Under the pieces are notes generated by a model. That model made no database searches and had not been told where the DNA came from. It saw only the letters and a program-made list of their open reading frames with translations. Below, one piece after another: positions 38,860-46,812 of a stretch of DNA of 64,000 nucleotides. Source of the stretch: Desulforamulus profundi (GTDB lineage Bacteria; Bacillota_B; Desulfotomaculia; Desulfotomaculales; Desulfotomaculaceae); NCBI RefSeq assembly GCF_002607855.1, contig NZ_AWQQ01000146.1:9024-73023 (forward strand). The letters are read 5' to 3'. Positions within the stretch are counted from its first letter, which is position 1; every line of letters begins with the position of its first letter. Position numbers and translations under genes: made by a program.

Positions 38860-39141
38860 TTATTCTGAATAAACTTCCGTCTCAAACGAACTTAAAGCTT
38901 CTTCGATTTCCGTCACCCAGCCCATCAGTTCGCTGTCATATTCTTCCTCGGCGACTTCTGCGATTTCACTAATAAGTGCAACAGCCGCCTTTTTGTAGTA
39001 AGAAAGATTTTTTAGCCCAATCTTCTGGGCTTCGTCTCCCCGTTCAGCCCGTAAAACATATAAATTTTCACGGGCACTTTCAAGTTCGCGGCATAATTCT
39101 TCCGCTTGCCAGTATAATTGGCGAATTTCATCTTTTTCCAT
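38860..39141 (-). CDS. Hypothetical acidic helical protein
   Basis: 93 residues, acidic, predicted coiled coil (QAEELCRELESARENLYVLRAE) and a second helix (EIEEALSSFETEVY). No motif. Ribosome site and ATG are separated by a perfect 10-bp hairpin (39149-39172). Between DUF3854 and the 39738 gene. Confidence 0.55.
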   Translation of the reverse strand: MEKDEIRQLYWQAEELCRELESARENLYVLRAERGDEAQKIGLKNLSYYKKAAVALISEIAEVAEEEYDSELMGWVTEIEEALSSFETEVYSE

Positions 39142-39148
39142 GTTTTGT

Positions 39149-39172
39149 GGTACCGGCCCTCAGGCCGGTACC
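39149..39172 (-). promoter_or_regulatory. Hairpin between Shine-Dalgarno and start codon of the 39141 gene
   Basis: GGTACCGGCC and GGCCGGTACC, ten perfect pairs, 4-base loop. Order on the minus strand: AAAGGAGGATA, hairpin, ACAAAAC, ATG. Confidence 0.78.
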
Positions 39173-39195
39173 TATCCTCCTTTCGTTTGAAGACA

Positions 39196-39298
39196 AAAAG
39201 AGAACGCTTCAATGGTAATTCCATTGATTAACGTTCTCTTTCTTAATCCCTAGCCTCAACGGCCTTACTTTCAGTTAGCGAATTTTACTTCGCTAATA
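39196..39298 (-). repeat. Two further hairpins in the same leader
   Basis: AAAGAGAACG/CGTTCTCTTT (about 39191-39242, with an inner CAATGG/CCATTG stem) and TTAGCGAA/TTCGCTAA (about 39276-39297). They fill the 165-base gap between two genes. The first has A and T tracts and may be a terminator. Confidence 0.5.
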
Positions 39299-39306
39299 AT
39301 TCTAAC

Positions 39307-39738
39307 TTAAAGCTGTTTTGCTCTAATAGCAAACCAGGCTTCCCCGTCTTTCATTACATTATACTCGATCTCAAACTTCTTGTTCAGACCACCTTGCAGT
39401 GTTTTTCCGACGCCGTTCTTGGCAATAATTATTTGCTCATCCTTGCCGTTTTCTGTTCGGCAGACAGCCCTGGTATTGCCATTCTTGGTCACTTCAACTT
39501 TAACTACAGTGACCACCGCTGTCGGATTCTCTTTTGCGTTCTTCTCTGCCTTTTCGGTTTCGGTCGAATACTCGCCTTGGTTGCCGGTGTTATTGACAGG
39601 TTGTACGGCCGTATTTTGAACGCCAGTTAAACCCGAAAATAAAATCGGGGAAACAAACATACGGCAGTCAGAACCGGACCAGGCCATGCACTGTTCCTGC
39701 AGGCAGTCTTCAAAATTCCTAAATGGACATTTTTTCAT
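39307..39738 (-). CDS. Hypothetical protein with cysteine-rich N terminus
   Basis: 143 residues: an N-terminal segment CPFRNFEDCLQEQCMAW...CRMF with four Cys that could bind metal, a Thr/Asn/Glu-rich linker, and a beta-rich C-terminal half (TAVVTVVKVEVTKNG, then GEAWFAIRAKQL). The family is unknown to me. Hairpin 39745-39768 lies between ribosome site and ATG. Confidence 0.55.
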   Translation of the reverse strand: MKKCPFRNFEDCLQEQCMAWSGSDCRMFVSPILFSGLTGVQNTAVQPVNNTGNQGEYSTETEKAEKNAKENPTAVVTVVKVEVTKNGNTRAVCRTENGKDEQIIIAKNGVGKTLQGGLNKKFEIEYNVMKDGEAWFAIRAKQL

Positions 39739-39744
39739 CTTTCC

Positions 39745-39768
39745 GGATACGGGCCTCGGCCCGCATCC
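39745..39768 (-). promoter_or_regulatory. Hairpin between Shine-Dalgarno and start codon of the 39738 gene
   Basis: GGATACGGGCC and GGCCCGCATCC pair with one mismatch. Order on the minus strand: AAAGGAGGTGGA, hairpin, GGAAAG, ATG. Confidence 0.75.
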
Positions 39769-39797
39769 TCCACCTCCTTTTACTTAGTGTAGGATTA

Positions 39798-39822
39798 CAG
39801 GCCGCTAGGCCGCTAGGCCGTC
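39798..39822. repeat. Three tandem copies of AGGCCGCT
   Basis: AGGCCGCT is repeated head to tail about three times between the ArdC-like gene and the 39738 gene. No function can be read from it. Confidence 0.5.
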
Positions 39823-39830
39823 AGCTTTCT

Positions 39831-40691
39831 TTATGCAGCACTTTTCTTTTCTAAGTCTTCTGTTGCTGTAAAAACTCTTCTCATGCACTCTTCCACATCG
39901 GAAAGCACACGAAAGATAACCTTCAAAGCCTCGCCGGGATCATTGGCGGCGTAGTGTTTGATGTATTGCCAGGAATATTCATGATATCCCCGAATACCGT
40001 GCAGTTCACACATTACCGCCGCAAACACTTCGGCAACAATTTCTTGTTCTGCCACCTGTCCGTTTTGAAGATTTCGGAAAGTATGGTGGATTGCATGTCC
40101 TAATTCATGAAACCACGTTTTTACGTCGTGGGTATGCAGAACTATTTTCTTTCCGTTCTCACCCCAGGCATAAAAACCGTAGGATCTGTTGTCGCTGCTG
40201 GGCGTGTAGATAATTTCTTTTACTCCGAACGCCTTTGCCACTTCTGCCAAGGGCGGCGGTTCAGGTGGAGCATATTTGCTTTCTGAAAGAGGTTCCCCTT
40301 CGGTATCCTCATAACGGAATACCGGGATAAACCGAAACCCGATAACAACCATGCGTTCTTCTTCGATTTTACGTTCTTCTCCCGTTTCCGGATCTATTTC
40401 TTTGGCTTTAAATATTATTTTTTTAGTTAACGGCGCTAAAATATAAAAAGCTTTGGCGCCCTTTTTAACACGCCTGTTGACTTCTTCCCACTGTTTAAAC
40501 CCCCGGGCATCTTCGGTACCGTTTAAAAACATTATTATTCTGTTGCCCATGCTCCATTTATCAGACGGTCTTTCGTCACCCGCCTGGCGGCGAAGCATTG
40601 TTCTGGCCACAGCCGGCGGCAGGTCGCCGCTTTCAAACATGGCCAGCAGCCGGTTAAGGGTTGCTTTTGCTTTCTCAGTATCAATTTTCAT
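39831..40691 (-). CDS. ArdC-like antirestriction protein (ssDNA-binding domain plus zincin)
   Basis: 286 residues. The N-terminal half has the ArdC pattern (NGTEDARGFKQWEEVNRRVKKG, then AFYILAPL), a single-strand-DNA-binding domain; the C-terminal half is a metallopeptidase with WFHELGHAIHH (HExxH, about residues 194-204) and a downstream Glu (EQEIVAEVFAAVM). ArdC proteins protect incoming plasmid DNA from host restriction during conjugation. Hairpin between ribosome site and ATG as in its neighbours. Confidence 0.8.
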   Translation of the reverse strand: MKIDTEKAKATLNRLLAMFESGDLPPAVARTMLRRQAGDERPSDKWSMGNRIIMFLNGTEDARGFKQWEEVNRRVKKGAKAFYILAPLTKKIIFKAKEIDPETGEERKIEEERMVVIGFRFIPVFRYEDTEGEPLSESKYAPPEPPPLAEVAKAFGVKEIIYTPSSDNRSYGFYAWGENGKKIVLHTHDVKTWFHELGHAIHHTFRNLQNGQVAEQEIVAEVFAAVMCELHGIRGYHEYSWQYIKHYAANDPGEALKVIFRVLSDVEECMRRVFTATEDLEKKSAA

Positions 40692-40698
40692 ACTTGCA

Positions 40699-40719
40699 GG
40701 GCAGGCCCATCGCCCGCCC
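40699..40719 (-). promoter_or_regulatory. Hairpin between Shine-Dalgarno and start codon of the ArdC-like gene
   Basis: GGGCAGGC and GCCCGCCC pair with one mismatch around a 5-base loop. Order on the minus strand: AAAGGAGGTGAAA, hairpin, CTGCAAGT, ATG. Confidence 0.7.
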
Positions 40720-40836
40720 CTTTCACCTCCTTTGTGGTGATGGGCGGGCTTGGCCGCCTGAAATATTAATTTTCTTTCCAGCTACACTCGCAGACAAGGC
40801 AAGTAAAATACCGTAAACATCACCTTCCAGCCATCC

Positions 40837-41247
40837 CTACACCTCAAAACATCTCGTGCAGGCCCCTGCCACTTTCAGTGCGTACTCCAGGCCCTGGAAT
40901 GTCTTGCCAAGGAACAAGTCCTGGTACTGCCCTCCGGACCTGATAATGCCTATGTGAATATAGTGACCCTCACTACTCCCCTTGACTGCAAAGCAAACAA
41001 CCCGCCACCAGTCCTTGGGAATCGGAATTTCCCCGTCCAAGCCAACCATAACCGAGAAATATTCATCTGGTATCAGCCCGTCAGCCTCCAGTCGGGATTT
41101 CAACTCGTTGAACACTTCCTGGGCGGTCTTCATTCGCACGAAGCGAAGGTACCCCGGCTTTTCCGGGTTCGGTTCCCAGACTTCGACGTCGATGGGTTCC
41201 TGCTCGGGTTTTCCGTCCAGAATAGCAAACCTCGCGTAAACAGTCAT
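40837..41247 (-). CDS. Hypothetical protein
   Basis: 136 residues, mixed alpha/beta: MTVYARFAILDGKPEQ, AQEVFNELKSRLEADG, PKDWWRVVCFAVKG. No signal or membrane segment. First gene of the hairpin-leader series (hairpin 41261-41275). Not recognised. Confidence 0.55.
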   Translation of the reverse strand: MTVYARFAILDGKPEQEPIDVEVWEPNPEKPGYLRFVRMKTAQEVFNELKSRLEADGLIPDEYFSVMVGLDGEIPIPKDWWRVVCFAVKGSSEGHYIHIGIIRSGGQYQDLFLGKTFQGLEYALKVAGACTRCFEV

Positions 41248-41254
41248 TATTACA

Positions 41255-41280
41255 GGGACAGGCCGCCCGGCGGCCCACCC
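41255..41280 (-). promoter_or_regulatory. Hairpin between Shine-Dalgarno and start codon of the 41247 gene
   Basis: GGCCGC and GCGGCC around a CCG loop, extended by GGG/CCC outside. Order on the minus strand: AAGGAGGTGATTG, hairpin, TGTAATA, ATG. Confidence 0.7.
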
Positions 41281-41334
41281 CCAATCACCTCCTTAGAGAG
41301 ATTTTGGGTAAAGCGGGCCGGGCCGCCTATTTCT

Positions 41335-41706
41335 TTAATCGCCAAACAGCAGGTTTTCCAGGTTTTTCTTGACTTTTTTCAGAGTTAACCTATCTAACCT
41401 GCCGATAAACCTCACATCTTCTTTACAAACCGTCTTTACTCCATCGCAAACTATCTTTGATGGTATTTTTAGTCCAGTTTGTTTTGCGTCTCTGATAACA
41501 ATTTCCCATCTGGCATCAGAAATTGATTTAGATGATATTTTTAATACCACTAAATCATTTCTGTTTTTATTATGACTTTCTGTGCTTATCACCAGAACCG
41601 GTCGTACCTTTGCATTGCCAGAGTTGGCTTCCGAGAAGCTAATCTTGGCTATTACGATGTCCCCCGGTTTGTAATTCGTCCCATTTCTTTTGATAGTATT
41701 CGTCAA
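41335..41706 (-). CDS. PemK/MazF-family toxin
   Basis: Endoribonuclease of the MazF fold. YKPGDIVIAKISFSEA and KVRPVLVIST (the RPxLVI motif) are the marks of the family, followed by VVLKISSKS. The start is uncertain: I use a TTG (41706); the open frame continues upstream into the group II intron end. The frame of the adjoining small protein (exons 44564-44413 and 41720 on) overlaps the toxin start, as is usual for antitoxin and toxin. Confidence 0.75.
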   Translation of the reverse strand: MTNTIKRNGTNYKPGDIVIAKISFSEANSGNAKVRPVLVISTESHNKNRNDLVVLKISSKSISDARWEIVIRDAKQTGLKIPSKIVCDGVKTVCKEDVRFIGRLDRLTLKKVKKNLENLLFGD

Positions 41707-41720
41707 CTTCCTTATCGATA
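41643..41720 (-). CDS. Second exon of the putative antitoxin
   Basis: After the intron end the minus strand reads, in frame with exon 1, IDKEVDEYYQKKWDELQTGG and a stop at about 41643. With exon 1 it forms a protein of about 77 residues with an acidic DDWDIDKEVDEYY joint. It overlaps the toxin in another frame. Confidence 0.6.
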
Positions 41721-41816
41721 GTGATAGGTAAGGGTGCTCCGACAGCATTACCTGTCCAGGCCCCTTTTCCCCCACTTCACACCGTGCGTGCGCCTTTCAA
41801 CGCACACGGCGTTCCA

Positions 41817-43703
41817 TCAAACAACTTCCAGTTTCTGACTAAGCTTGTTCCTCAACTTGAGAATCTTAACGTAGATTTCCTTGCCCAGATTTGAAACGTC
41901 TTTTGTACTGTGTATCAGGTTATGGCACCATTTATGGGTAGATGCAAGGTTAGGTACTTTGTTAATTTGGTCTAGAGGTAGGTTGGGGTCTATGTGGTGC
42001 GTTTCAAGTTCATGTCCTGCAATTGGGTTACCGCATACCTTGCATTTCCTCTTATCCCGGTTGAACGCATATGCTCTATTCATTAGATATTCAAAGTTAT
42101 ATTTTGGTTCGGTTAGTCCTTTAGCAATTAATTCGGATAGTGTTAGGCTCATAGTTACGTCGTCTCTGGGTAGCGATTGTTTCTTTGATGTGCGTTCATA
42201 ATAGGCATTTCTACCTTCTGGTGTATATGGTGTTTCTGCTGGATTCTTGAGATATGTCTTTTCCCATTTGACAAAACCTAGGCTGGTTACTCCAATGGTT
42301 AAATTGTCGTGTTTAACTGCTGGTATTCTTGTCGTATATCCTGCATGTCTATTGATTAGGTTATTTACTTCGTTAGCAGGTGTCCATTGGGCGCCTTTAG
42401 ATTTAAGTGCTTTAAAGGCTGTGTATAGTAGGGAATTGGCGTATTTATTTAGTTCAATGTTTACCATGGTTGCTGGTTTGTAGTAGTTGCCTATTCCGGT
42501 TATGGCGCTGTTTATTACATTAATTTGGTGTATCAATTGTTCTCCGTTGTATTTGCGTAGCTGTTTGATGTGTTTTCTTAGCTCATTTATTTTTGCTTTT
42601 AGGCGTTTGTCGTCTGGCCTGGTGCAAGGTATCCGTCCTGTTCTTGAGTTGCCAGGTATTTGCTTATAGTGGAAACCTAAGAAATGGATAGGACGCTTTT
42701 TAACGTTTGTTATTAATGTCTTGTCTGGGCTAAGTTTCAATTTAAGTTTTGTATCTAGGTATTTCTCGATGCGCCTCTTCCACTTTTCGGCGTTAGCTTT
42801 GGTGTTTGTTATTAATATCCAGTCGTCGGCGTACCTTATTAGGTATGCGGGTTTGAGATTAGTCCGTTTTTTTAACGCTTTTATTTTATTGTTATCTTTT
42901 GTATATTTGGTTTGTGTTTTCTTTTCTTCCCATTCCCGCACTATCCATTGGTCAAGTTTGTGGAGATAGATATTGGCTAACAGCGGTGAGATAATCCCGC
43001 CTTGGGGTGTGCCTAGTTCGGTGGTTGGTAGTTCGTTCATTACTCCAGCTTTGAGCATTTTCTTGATGATCATGAGAATTCTCCTGTCATGAATGCCCAT
43101 GTGCCAGAGCTGTTTAATTAGTTTAGTGTGATTGATGTTATCGAAACAGCCTTTGATGTCTCCTTCTATTATCCAATGGTACCCCGTTTTATGGCATACA
43201 ACGGTTGTTCTTTCTAGGGCCATGTGTGCGTCTCTCATAGGCCGGAAGCCGTATGAGTGTTTGAAGAATTGTGCTTCCATGATTGGTTCGATGATGATGC
43301 GCAGGGTTTCTTGGACAATCCTATCAATGACCGCTGGAATGCCTAATGGCCTCTTTTCGTCTTTTCCTGGTTTTGGTATCCATACCCTCCTTAGGAGGTG
43401 CGGGTTATAATTGTCTAGTGCATTTCTGACCATCAGGATGACTTCTGGATATTGTTGTTGTAGGATGTCAGGTGTGGTAACGTCGTCGGTTCCCGCTGTT
43501 TTACTGCCGTGGTTGGATTTTATGTTGTGGATGGCAGTAATGATTGTCACTTCAGATTTTGCTAGTTCTAACAGGTTCTTGTATTTAGGTAATTTACCTT
43601 CCTCAATTGCCTGTTTGGTTGTCGCGTATAAGTAGTCCAGAACGGATTGTAGGTCTGATTCGGACTCTAATTTCGGGTAGACTGATTCTTGAGCCATCGG
43701 CAT
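41817..43703 (-). CDS. ltrA: Group II intron reverse transcriptase / maturase / HNH endonuclease
   Basis: 628 residues. Reverse transcriptase domains 0-7 with LRRVWIPKPGKDEKRPLGIPAV, GTPQGGIISPLLANIYL and the catalytic YADD box in LIRYADDWILI (about residue 290); maturase domain X around 370-470; C-terminal HNH nuclease with CKVCGNPIAGHELETHHIDP and HKWCHNLIH. It copies the spliced intron RNA into new sites and helps splicing. Complete and apparently active. Confidence 0.95.
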   Translation of the reverse strand: MPMAQESVYPKLESESDLQSVLDYLYATTKQAIEEGKLPKYKNLLELAKSEVTIITAIHNIKSNHGSKTAGTDDVTTPDILQQQYPEVILMVRNALDNYNPHLLRRVWIPKPGKDEKRPLGIPAVIDRIVQETLRIIIEPIMEAQFFKHSYGFRPMRDAHMALERTTVVCHKTGYHWIIEGDIKGCFDNINHTKLIKQLWHMGIHDRRILMIIKKMLKAGVMNELPTTELGTPQGGIISPLLANIYLHKLDQWIVREWEEKKTQTKYTKDNNKIKALKKRTNLKPAYLIRYADDWILITNTKANAEKWKRRIEKYLDTKLKLKLSPDKTLITNVKKRPIHFLGFHYKQIPGNSRTGRIPCTRPDDKRLKAKINELRKHIKQLRKYNGEQLIHQINVINSAITGIGNYYKPATMVNIELNKYANSLLYTAFKALKSKGAQWTPANEVNNLINRHAGYTTRIPAVKHDNLTIGVTSLGFVKWEKTYLKNPAETPYTPEGRNAYYERTSKKQSLPRDDVTMSLTLSELIAKGLTEPKYNFEYLMNRAYAFNRDKRKCKVCGNPIAGHELETHHIDPNLPLDQINKVPNLASTHKWCHNLIHSTKDVSNLGKEIYVKILKLRNKLSQKLEVV

Positions 43704-44396
43704 CCCTCCTTTCGGGAGATGTCGTGGGGTAACCAGGTGTGCGCAACGGCTTCCCAGTCAGGCTCAGTCATATTACCTTCTGTTGTTTGACTATGCCCCT
43801 TGGCTCCGCGCTGGTTAGGCGTTTCATTGCTACTACGGGCTGCTGCCCCCTGCATTCACGGTCATTTCCTACACGCTAGGCTTCATTGCTTCGATAGGCT
43901 CTGCCTTGCAGGGTTCCGTTGTTCCGTGTTTCCTGGCCTTACATATGACTTTAGCCGCCTGCTCTGACCCGGAGAAAAGCCTTTACCCACGGTTGGAGGG
44001 CTGGGCACGCTCCCATTACGGAAAGCGTCAGTCTTGATACCGGGAAGTGTCTTGACCGTTTTCTCTCATCCTTTCGGACGTGGTAAAGTTCATTTCCTTT
44101 ACCCGGACGTTTCGAGCCTTACAAACGCAGGTTCCCATGGTGAGTCGGCGTGGTCGTTTTATGGCGGTCCGGCTACTTCCCTAACCGCTTTGCAGGTCCG
44201 GTTTTCGCCGTCTTCATCGGGCTTCATACCCTGAATCACTATCACCATCGAATTATCGGGGCATGCCGGAGTATTAACCTTTCTACGTCGCCAACCTTCG
44301 ACGCATCCAGGAGTTTCACCTGGCGATTCGGAAACACAGTTCATCAGGTTTGCACCTGATGCCTACTTTTGTTTAGGCATTACTGCCTACGTTGTG

Positions 44397-44412
44397 TAGG
44401 AACAACGCGCAC
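44397..44412 (-). repeat. Intron 5-prime end, 16 bases repeated at 36570-36585
   Basis: GTGCGCGTTGTTCCTA occurs here at the 5-prime end of the group II intron and again, identical and on the same strand, at 36585-36570 at the end of the small Cys protein. Flanks differ. Confidence 0.6.
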
Positions 44413-44564
44413 TCCCAGTCGTCCCAAAATTCCGATGGGTCATTTAAGACCACCGGCTTTCCTCGAAACTGCGGCCAGATCTGCCGTATGATTTCGTTTA
44501 AAAGCCAGATTTGGTCTTCTCTTGACAGCCCTTCTACAATTTTTGCCACTTCTTCCCTTGTCAT
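44413..44564 (-). CDS. First exon of a small protein, putative antitoxin to the PemK-type toxin
   Basis: ATG 44564 behind GGAGTAATT. Exon 1 encodes about 50 residues: MTREEVAKIVEGLSREDQIW, then LNEIIRQIWPQ and NDPSEFWDDW. Without splicing translation runs 13 codons into the intron and stops at 44373. With splicing an acidic C terminus is added. Helical N terminus, acidic tail and overlap with the toxin are the reasons to call it an antitoxin; no direct family match is claimed. Confidence 0.6.
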
Positions 44565-44860
44565 TTTTAATTACTCCTTTCATATCCCGGCACGCTCCTT
44601 TCTAGATATAAAGCGCCCGGGGTGTCCCGCAGGCGCTGTTTTACAACGCCCACAGGGGCAGAAACGCGAAAAAAGACACGTCAACAGAACAAGTCGTTTT
44701 TCACGCTTGTTTTATCTGCCAAAGTGTCTTTCTCAATCTCAAAAATATCTTTTTCAGTTTTTCTTTTAGCTTACGCTAAAATTTACCTTTAAATAAGTTA
44801 CTTTACATAAACTACTTTCAATATCCCCTAAGGTAAAAAACTTTCCTTAGGCCACAACTT
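44565..44860. other. Gene-free stretch upstream of the antitoxin exon
   Basis: About 300 bases, AT-rich to the right, with a GC-rich hairpin (GCGCC...GGCGC, about 44613-44636) and repeated AAGTCG/CGACTT-like pieces. The antitoxin promoter should be here. I see no gene. Confidence 0.35.
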
Positions 44861-44864
44861 TTCA

Positions 44865-45351
44865 GGATAGGTGTTCCTAATCAGATGAAGGTGAAAAAAG
44901 TCATACTACACCTATCCTCAAACGGGACCTTTCTCGTAACACCGCCTGGAGCAGCCCGCCCTTCCAGTATTTGCGGTGCTTAGGGCAGCTTGTTTTAACG
45001 GTCCTGCCTTAGGTGCATACCCCGTCGAGAGCCCACCTCGCCTGCACCAACCTGTTAAAGGTTTTCAGTCCCGAGACCTGTTCTAGCCGGTCCCTGCCAG
45101 GTTTTGCTTTGCTCTTCGCCACACAAAACCATGTTGCCCATCCTAACGTGCGGGTCATGACGTCCGGTTTTGCTCTTCGCCACCCCGGATTTCACAGCTT
45201 GCTCTTCGCCTCACTGTGCGCTCCTAAGGATTCCCTTTGCTCTTCGCCACAGTCTTTCCTTAGGCCGAAAGTTCTCAACCCAATTTTTGCTCTTCGCCTA
45301 AAATTAGGTTCCAGTACTTCCAACTGTTTTAAGCCGGGTTCGCTTAAAAGA
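44865..45351 (-). ncRNA. Second structured stretch: five hairpins with GCTCTTCGCC loops
   Basis: The 10-mer GCTCTTCGCC occurs at 45111, 45172, 45201, 45239 and 45289, each time in the loop of a stem whose arms differ: GGTTTTG/CAAAACC, TCCGG/CCGGA, CACAG/CTGTG, CCTAAGGA/TCCTTAGG and an AACC..AATTTT/AAAATT..GGTT stem. More hairpins precede them: GGATAGGTGT/ACACCTATCC (44865-44917), CACCGC/GCGGTG, GGTGCA/TGCACC; TTTAAGC/GCTTAAA follows. Different stems with one conserved loop suggest selection on RNA structure. Plus-strand reading frames here are a by-product. Orientation is unknown; neighbours are on the minus strand. Confidence 0.6.
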
Positions 45352-45416
45352 GAACTTTTTGAAAATAAGTTTATTTTGGTGGTTAATCTTAATATAATTT
45401 CATTTTCTTATTGTTG

Positions 45417-46189
45417 TCAAGTGTTTTCTTTGGCCTCTGACAGATCATACACTCTGTTGTTTTGGGATAGCTTTTCCAGGAAAAATTGAACCTGGTCTTT
45501 AATTCCTAGTTCATCGGCTATTTTGCTGTCGTAAAGTATGATCTTATCAACTACCTTATCTCTGAACAAACTTTGCACCCCTTCATGCACAGCCCTTTCT
45601 ACTATATCCTCAAAAAACAGCAGGTTATTGGGGATGTTTTTTATTCCTTCATTGGTCGCGTAAATATTTCTTCTGGCTATGGCGATGCGCTCATCAAAGC
45701 TGGAAGTGTAGGGCAGTTTTTGGTAGGGTATCCCGGCTCCTGTAGGGCAAAAATACCGCCGGTATCGACAATATAAATGCTGTCAAATACCTGATTCCAT
45801 TTACTATCTACAGCTGTGTTGCGGCAAAATAATCCCCGGCTGATACCTTCTTCTAATAATCTAAATGTTTCTGTATAGCTCAAACCTGTTAATCTAGTTA
45901 GCTGTCCTGCCGTTAATACCTGGAATTTGTTTAAGGTGATCAGCAGTTGTAAATGCATTTCATTTAAAAGCCAGGTTCGGAAAAAGCCGGCTATGGTTTC
46001 AGGGTAACAGTACCCTGAAATCTCTGGCTTTTCATCTTCTGCTAACTTAAGCCCCAGATTGTACCGTTCTCCTTTAACGTCGTGTATTTTTGAGCAAATA
46101 TACCATGTTTCGTATTTGTTTCTTAAATGCACTTTTACCAACCTCGTCTTAAAATAAAAGCATTCTTTCATGTAAAGGGGTTCCGTCAT
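45417..46189 (-). CDS. Replication-relaxation-like winged-helix protein, one apparent frameshift
   Basis: About 257 residues after mending a one-base slip near 45738 (CAGGA to CAGGGA), which adds a C-terminal part of about 105 residues ending DLSEAKENT. The middle holds a winged-helix pattern (LNKFQVLTAGQLTRLTGLSYTETFRLLEE), as in replication-relaxation (MobC-like) proteins of conjugative elements. Cytosolic; may help the relaxosome or regulate transfer genes. Overlaps the upstream gene by 41 bases. Confidence 0.55.
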
Positions 46190-46811
46190 TATCTAAAAGT
46201 CGCAAATCAGATGTTATTTGTTTGGTTTGTTTAGTTCCGGCCATTAATGCTTTTGCTTCATCGTCTGTTGGGAAAATTATTAATTGTGCGTCCGGGTGTG
46301 GTTTTTCTCCGCGCCTGGGAGCATCAATAATCATTTTTGACAGTTCCTTGGTTTCCCGGTTGATATAGCTCATTTCCGCCATTACCGGAGTATCTTTGCT
46401 TCTGATAAGCCGCCAGCCAAAGCCCGGTACTTCTTTTTTAGCTAAAGCATAAAAAAGGCTTAAAGTAGCCAAACGGCATGCTTCATTAGGATCTTTTGGA
46501 GGTCTAGAGTCAACAGTCATATAAATTTTAAAAATAGCATTATTCCCTGACACACTAATCCAGCGGATCAATCCTGCATACCAGAGGCTGTTAATTGACT
46601 TATTAACTGCATATCTGTTTTCTTTTATAAGGTTTGCTAAAGACAGGCTCAATAAAAATTCCGCCTCTTCCATGTACTGCAGCACTTCAAAAGCTCGTCC
46701 ACCGAAGTCCTGGGATATTATTTCCACCGGCAGCCGGGAAATGCTTACGGCTGTGCCGTAAGCAAAGGCGCTGTCCCGGGGCCTGGCTTCTTTTTTCTTA
46801 GTATCCTGCAT
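46149..46811 (-). CDS. Conjugative-element protein of unknown function
   Basis: About 220 residues from MQDTKKKEARPRD (46811), chosen for the AAAGGAGAAC site. Winged-helix-like segment in the middle (ANLIKENRYAVNKSINSLWYAGLIRWI), then a beta-rich part. Its stop overlaps the next gene. Possible regulator or replication-linked factor of the transfer module; not recognised. Confidence 0.55.
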   Translation of the reverse strand: MQDTKKKEARPRDSAFAYGTAVSISRLPVEIISQDFGGRAFEVLQYMEEAEFLLSLSLANLIKENRYAVNKSINSLWYAGLIRWISVSGNNAIFKIYMTVDSRPPKDPNEACRLATLSLFYALAKKEVPGFGWRLIRSKDTPVMAEMSYINRETKELSKMIIDAPRRGEKPHPDAQLIIFPTDDEAKALMAGTKQTKQITSDLRLLDNDGTPLHERMLLF

Positions 46812-46812
46812 T

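Larger units (their letters stand above)
41721..44412 (-). mobile_element. Group II intron inserted in the putative antitoxin gene
   Basis: The 5-prime end GTGCGCG (44412 on) fits the group II GUGYG rule. Domain V is visible downstream of the maturase at about 41775-41813 on the minus strand (GAACGCCGTGTGCG, GAAA, CGCACGCACGG), followed by a domain VI hairpin and a CCTATCAC end (AY). Length is 2.69 kb with the reverse transcriptase in domain IV. Splicing joins TGGGA and TATCGATAAGG and keeps the frame of the small host gene. An end three bases further (CTAT) would also be in frame. Confidence 0.85.

Noticed and set aside
44865..45351. CRISPR array
   Set aside because: The repeated unit is only 10-13 bases, spacing varies from 29 to 61 bases, and each copy lies in a different stem. 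No cas gene is present.
45013..45489. Plus-strand open frame of about 158 codons with repeated Leu-Phe-Ala pieces
   Set aside because: It covers the hairpin array with GCTCTTCGCC loops; the peptide repeats come from the repeated loop, there is no ribosome site or family pattern, and the last part overlaps the true minus-strand gene end.
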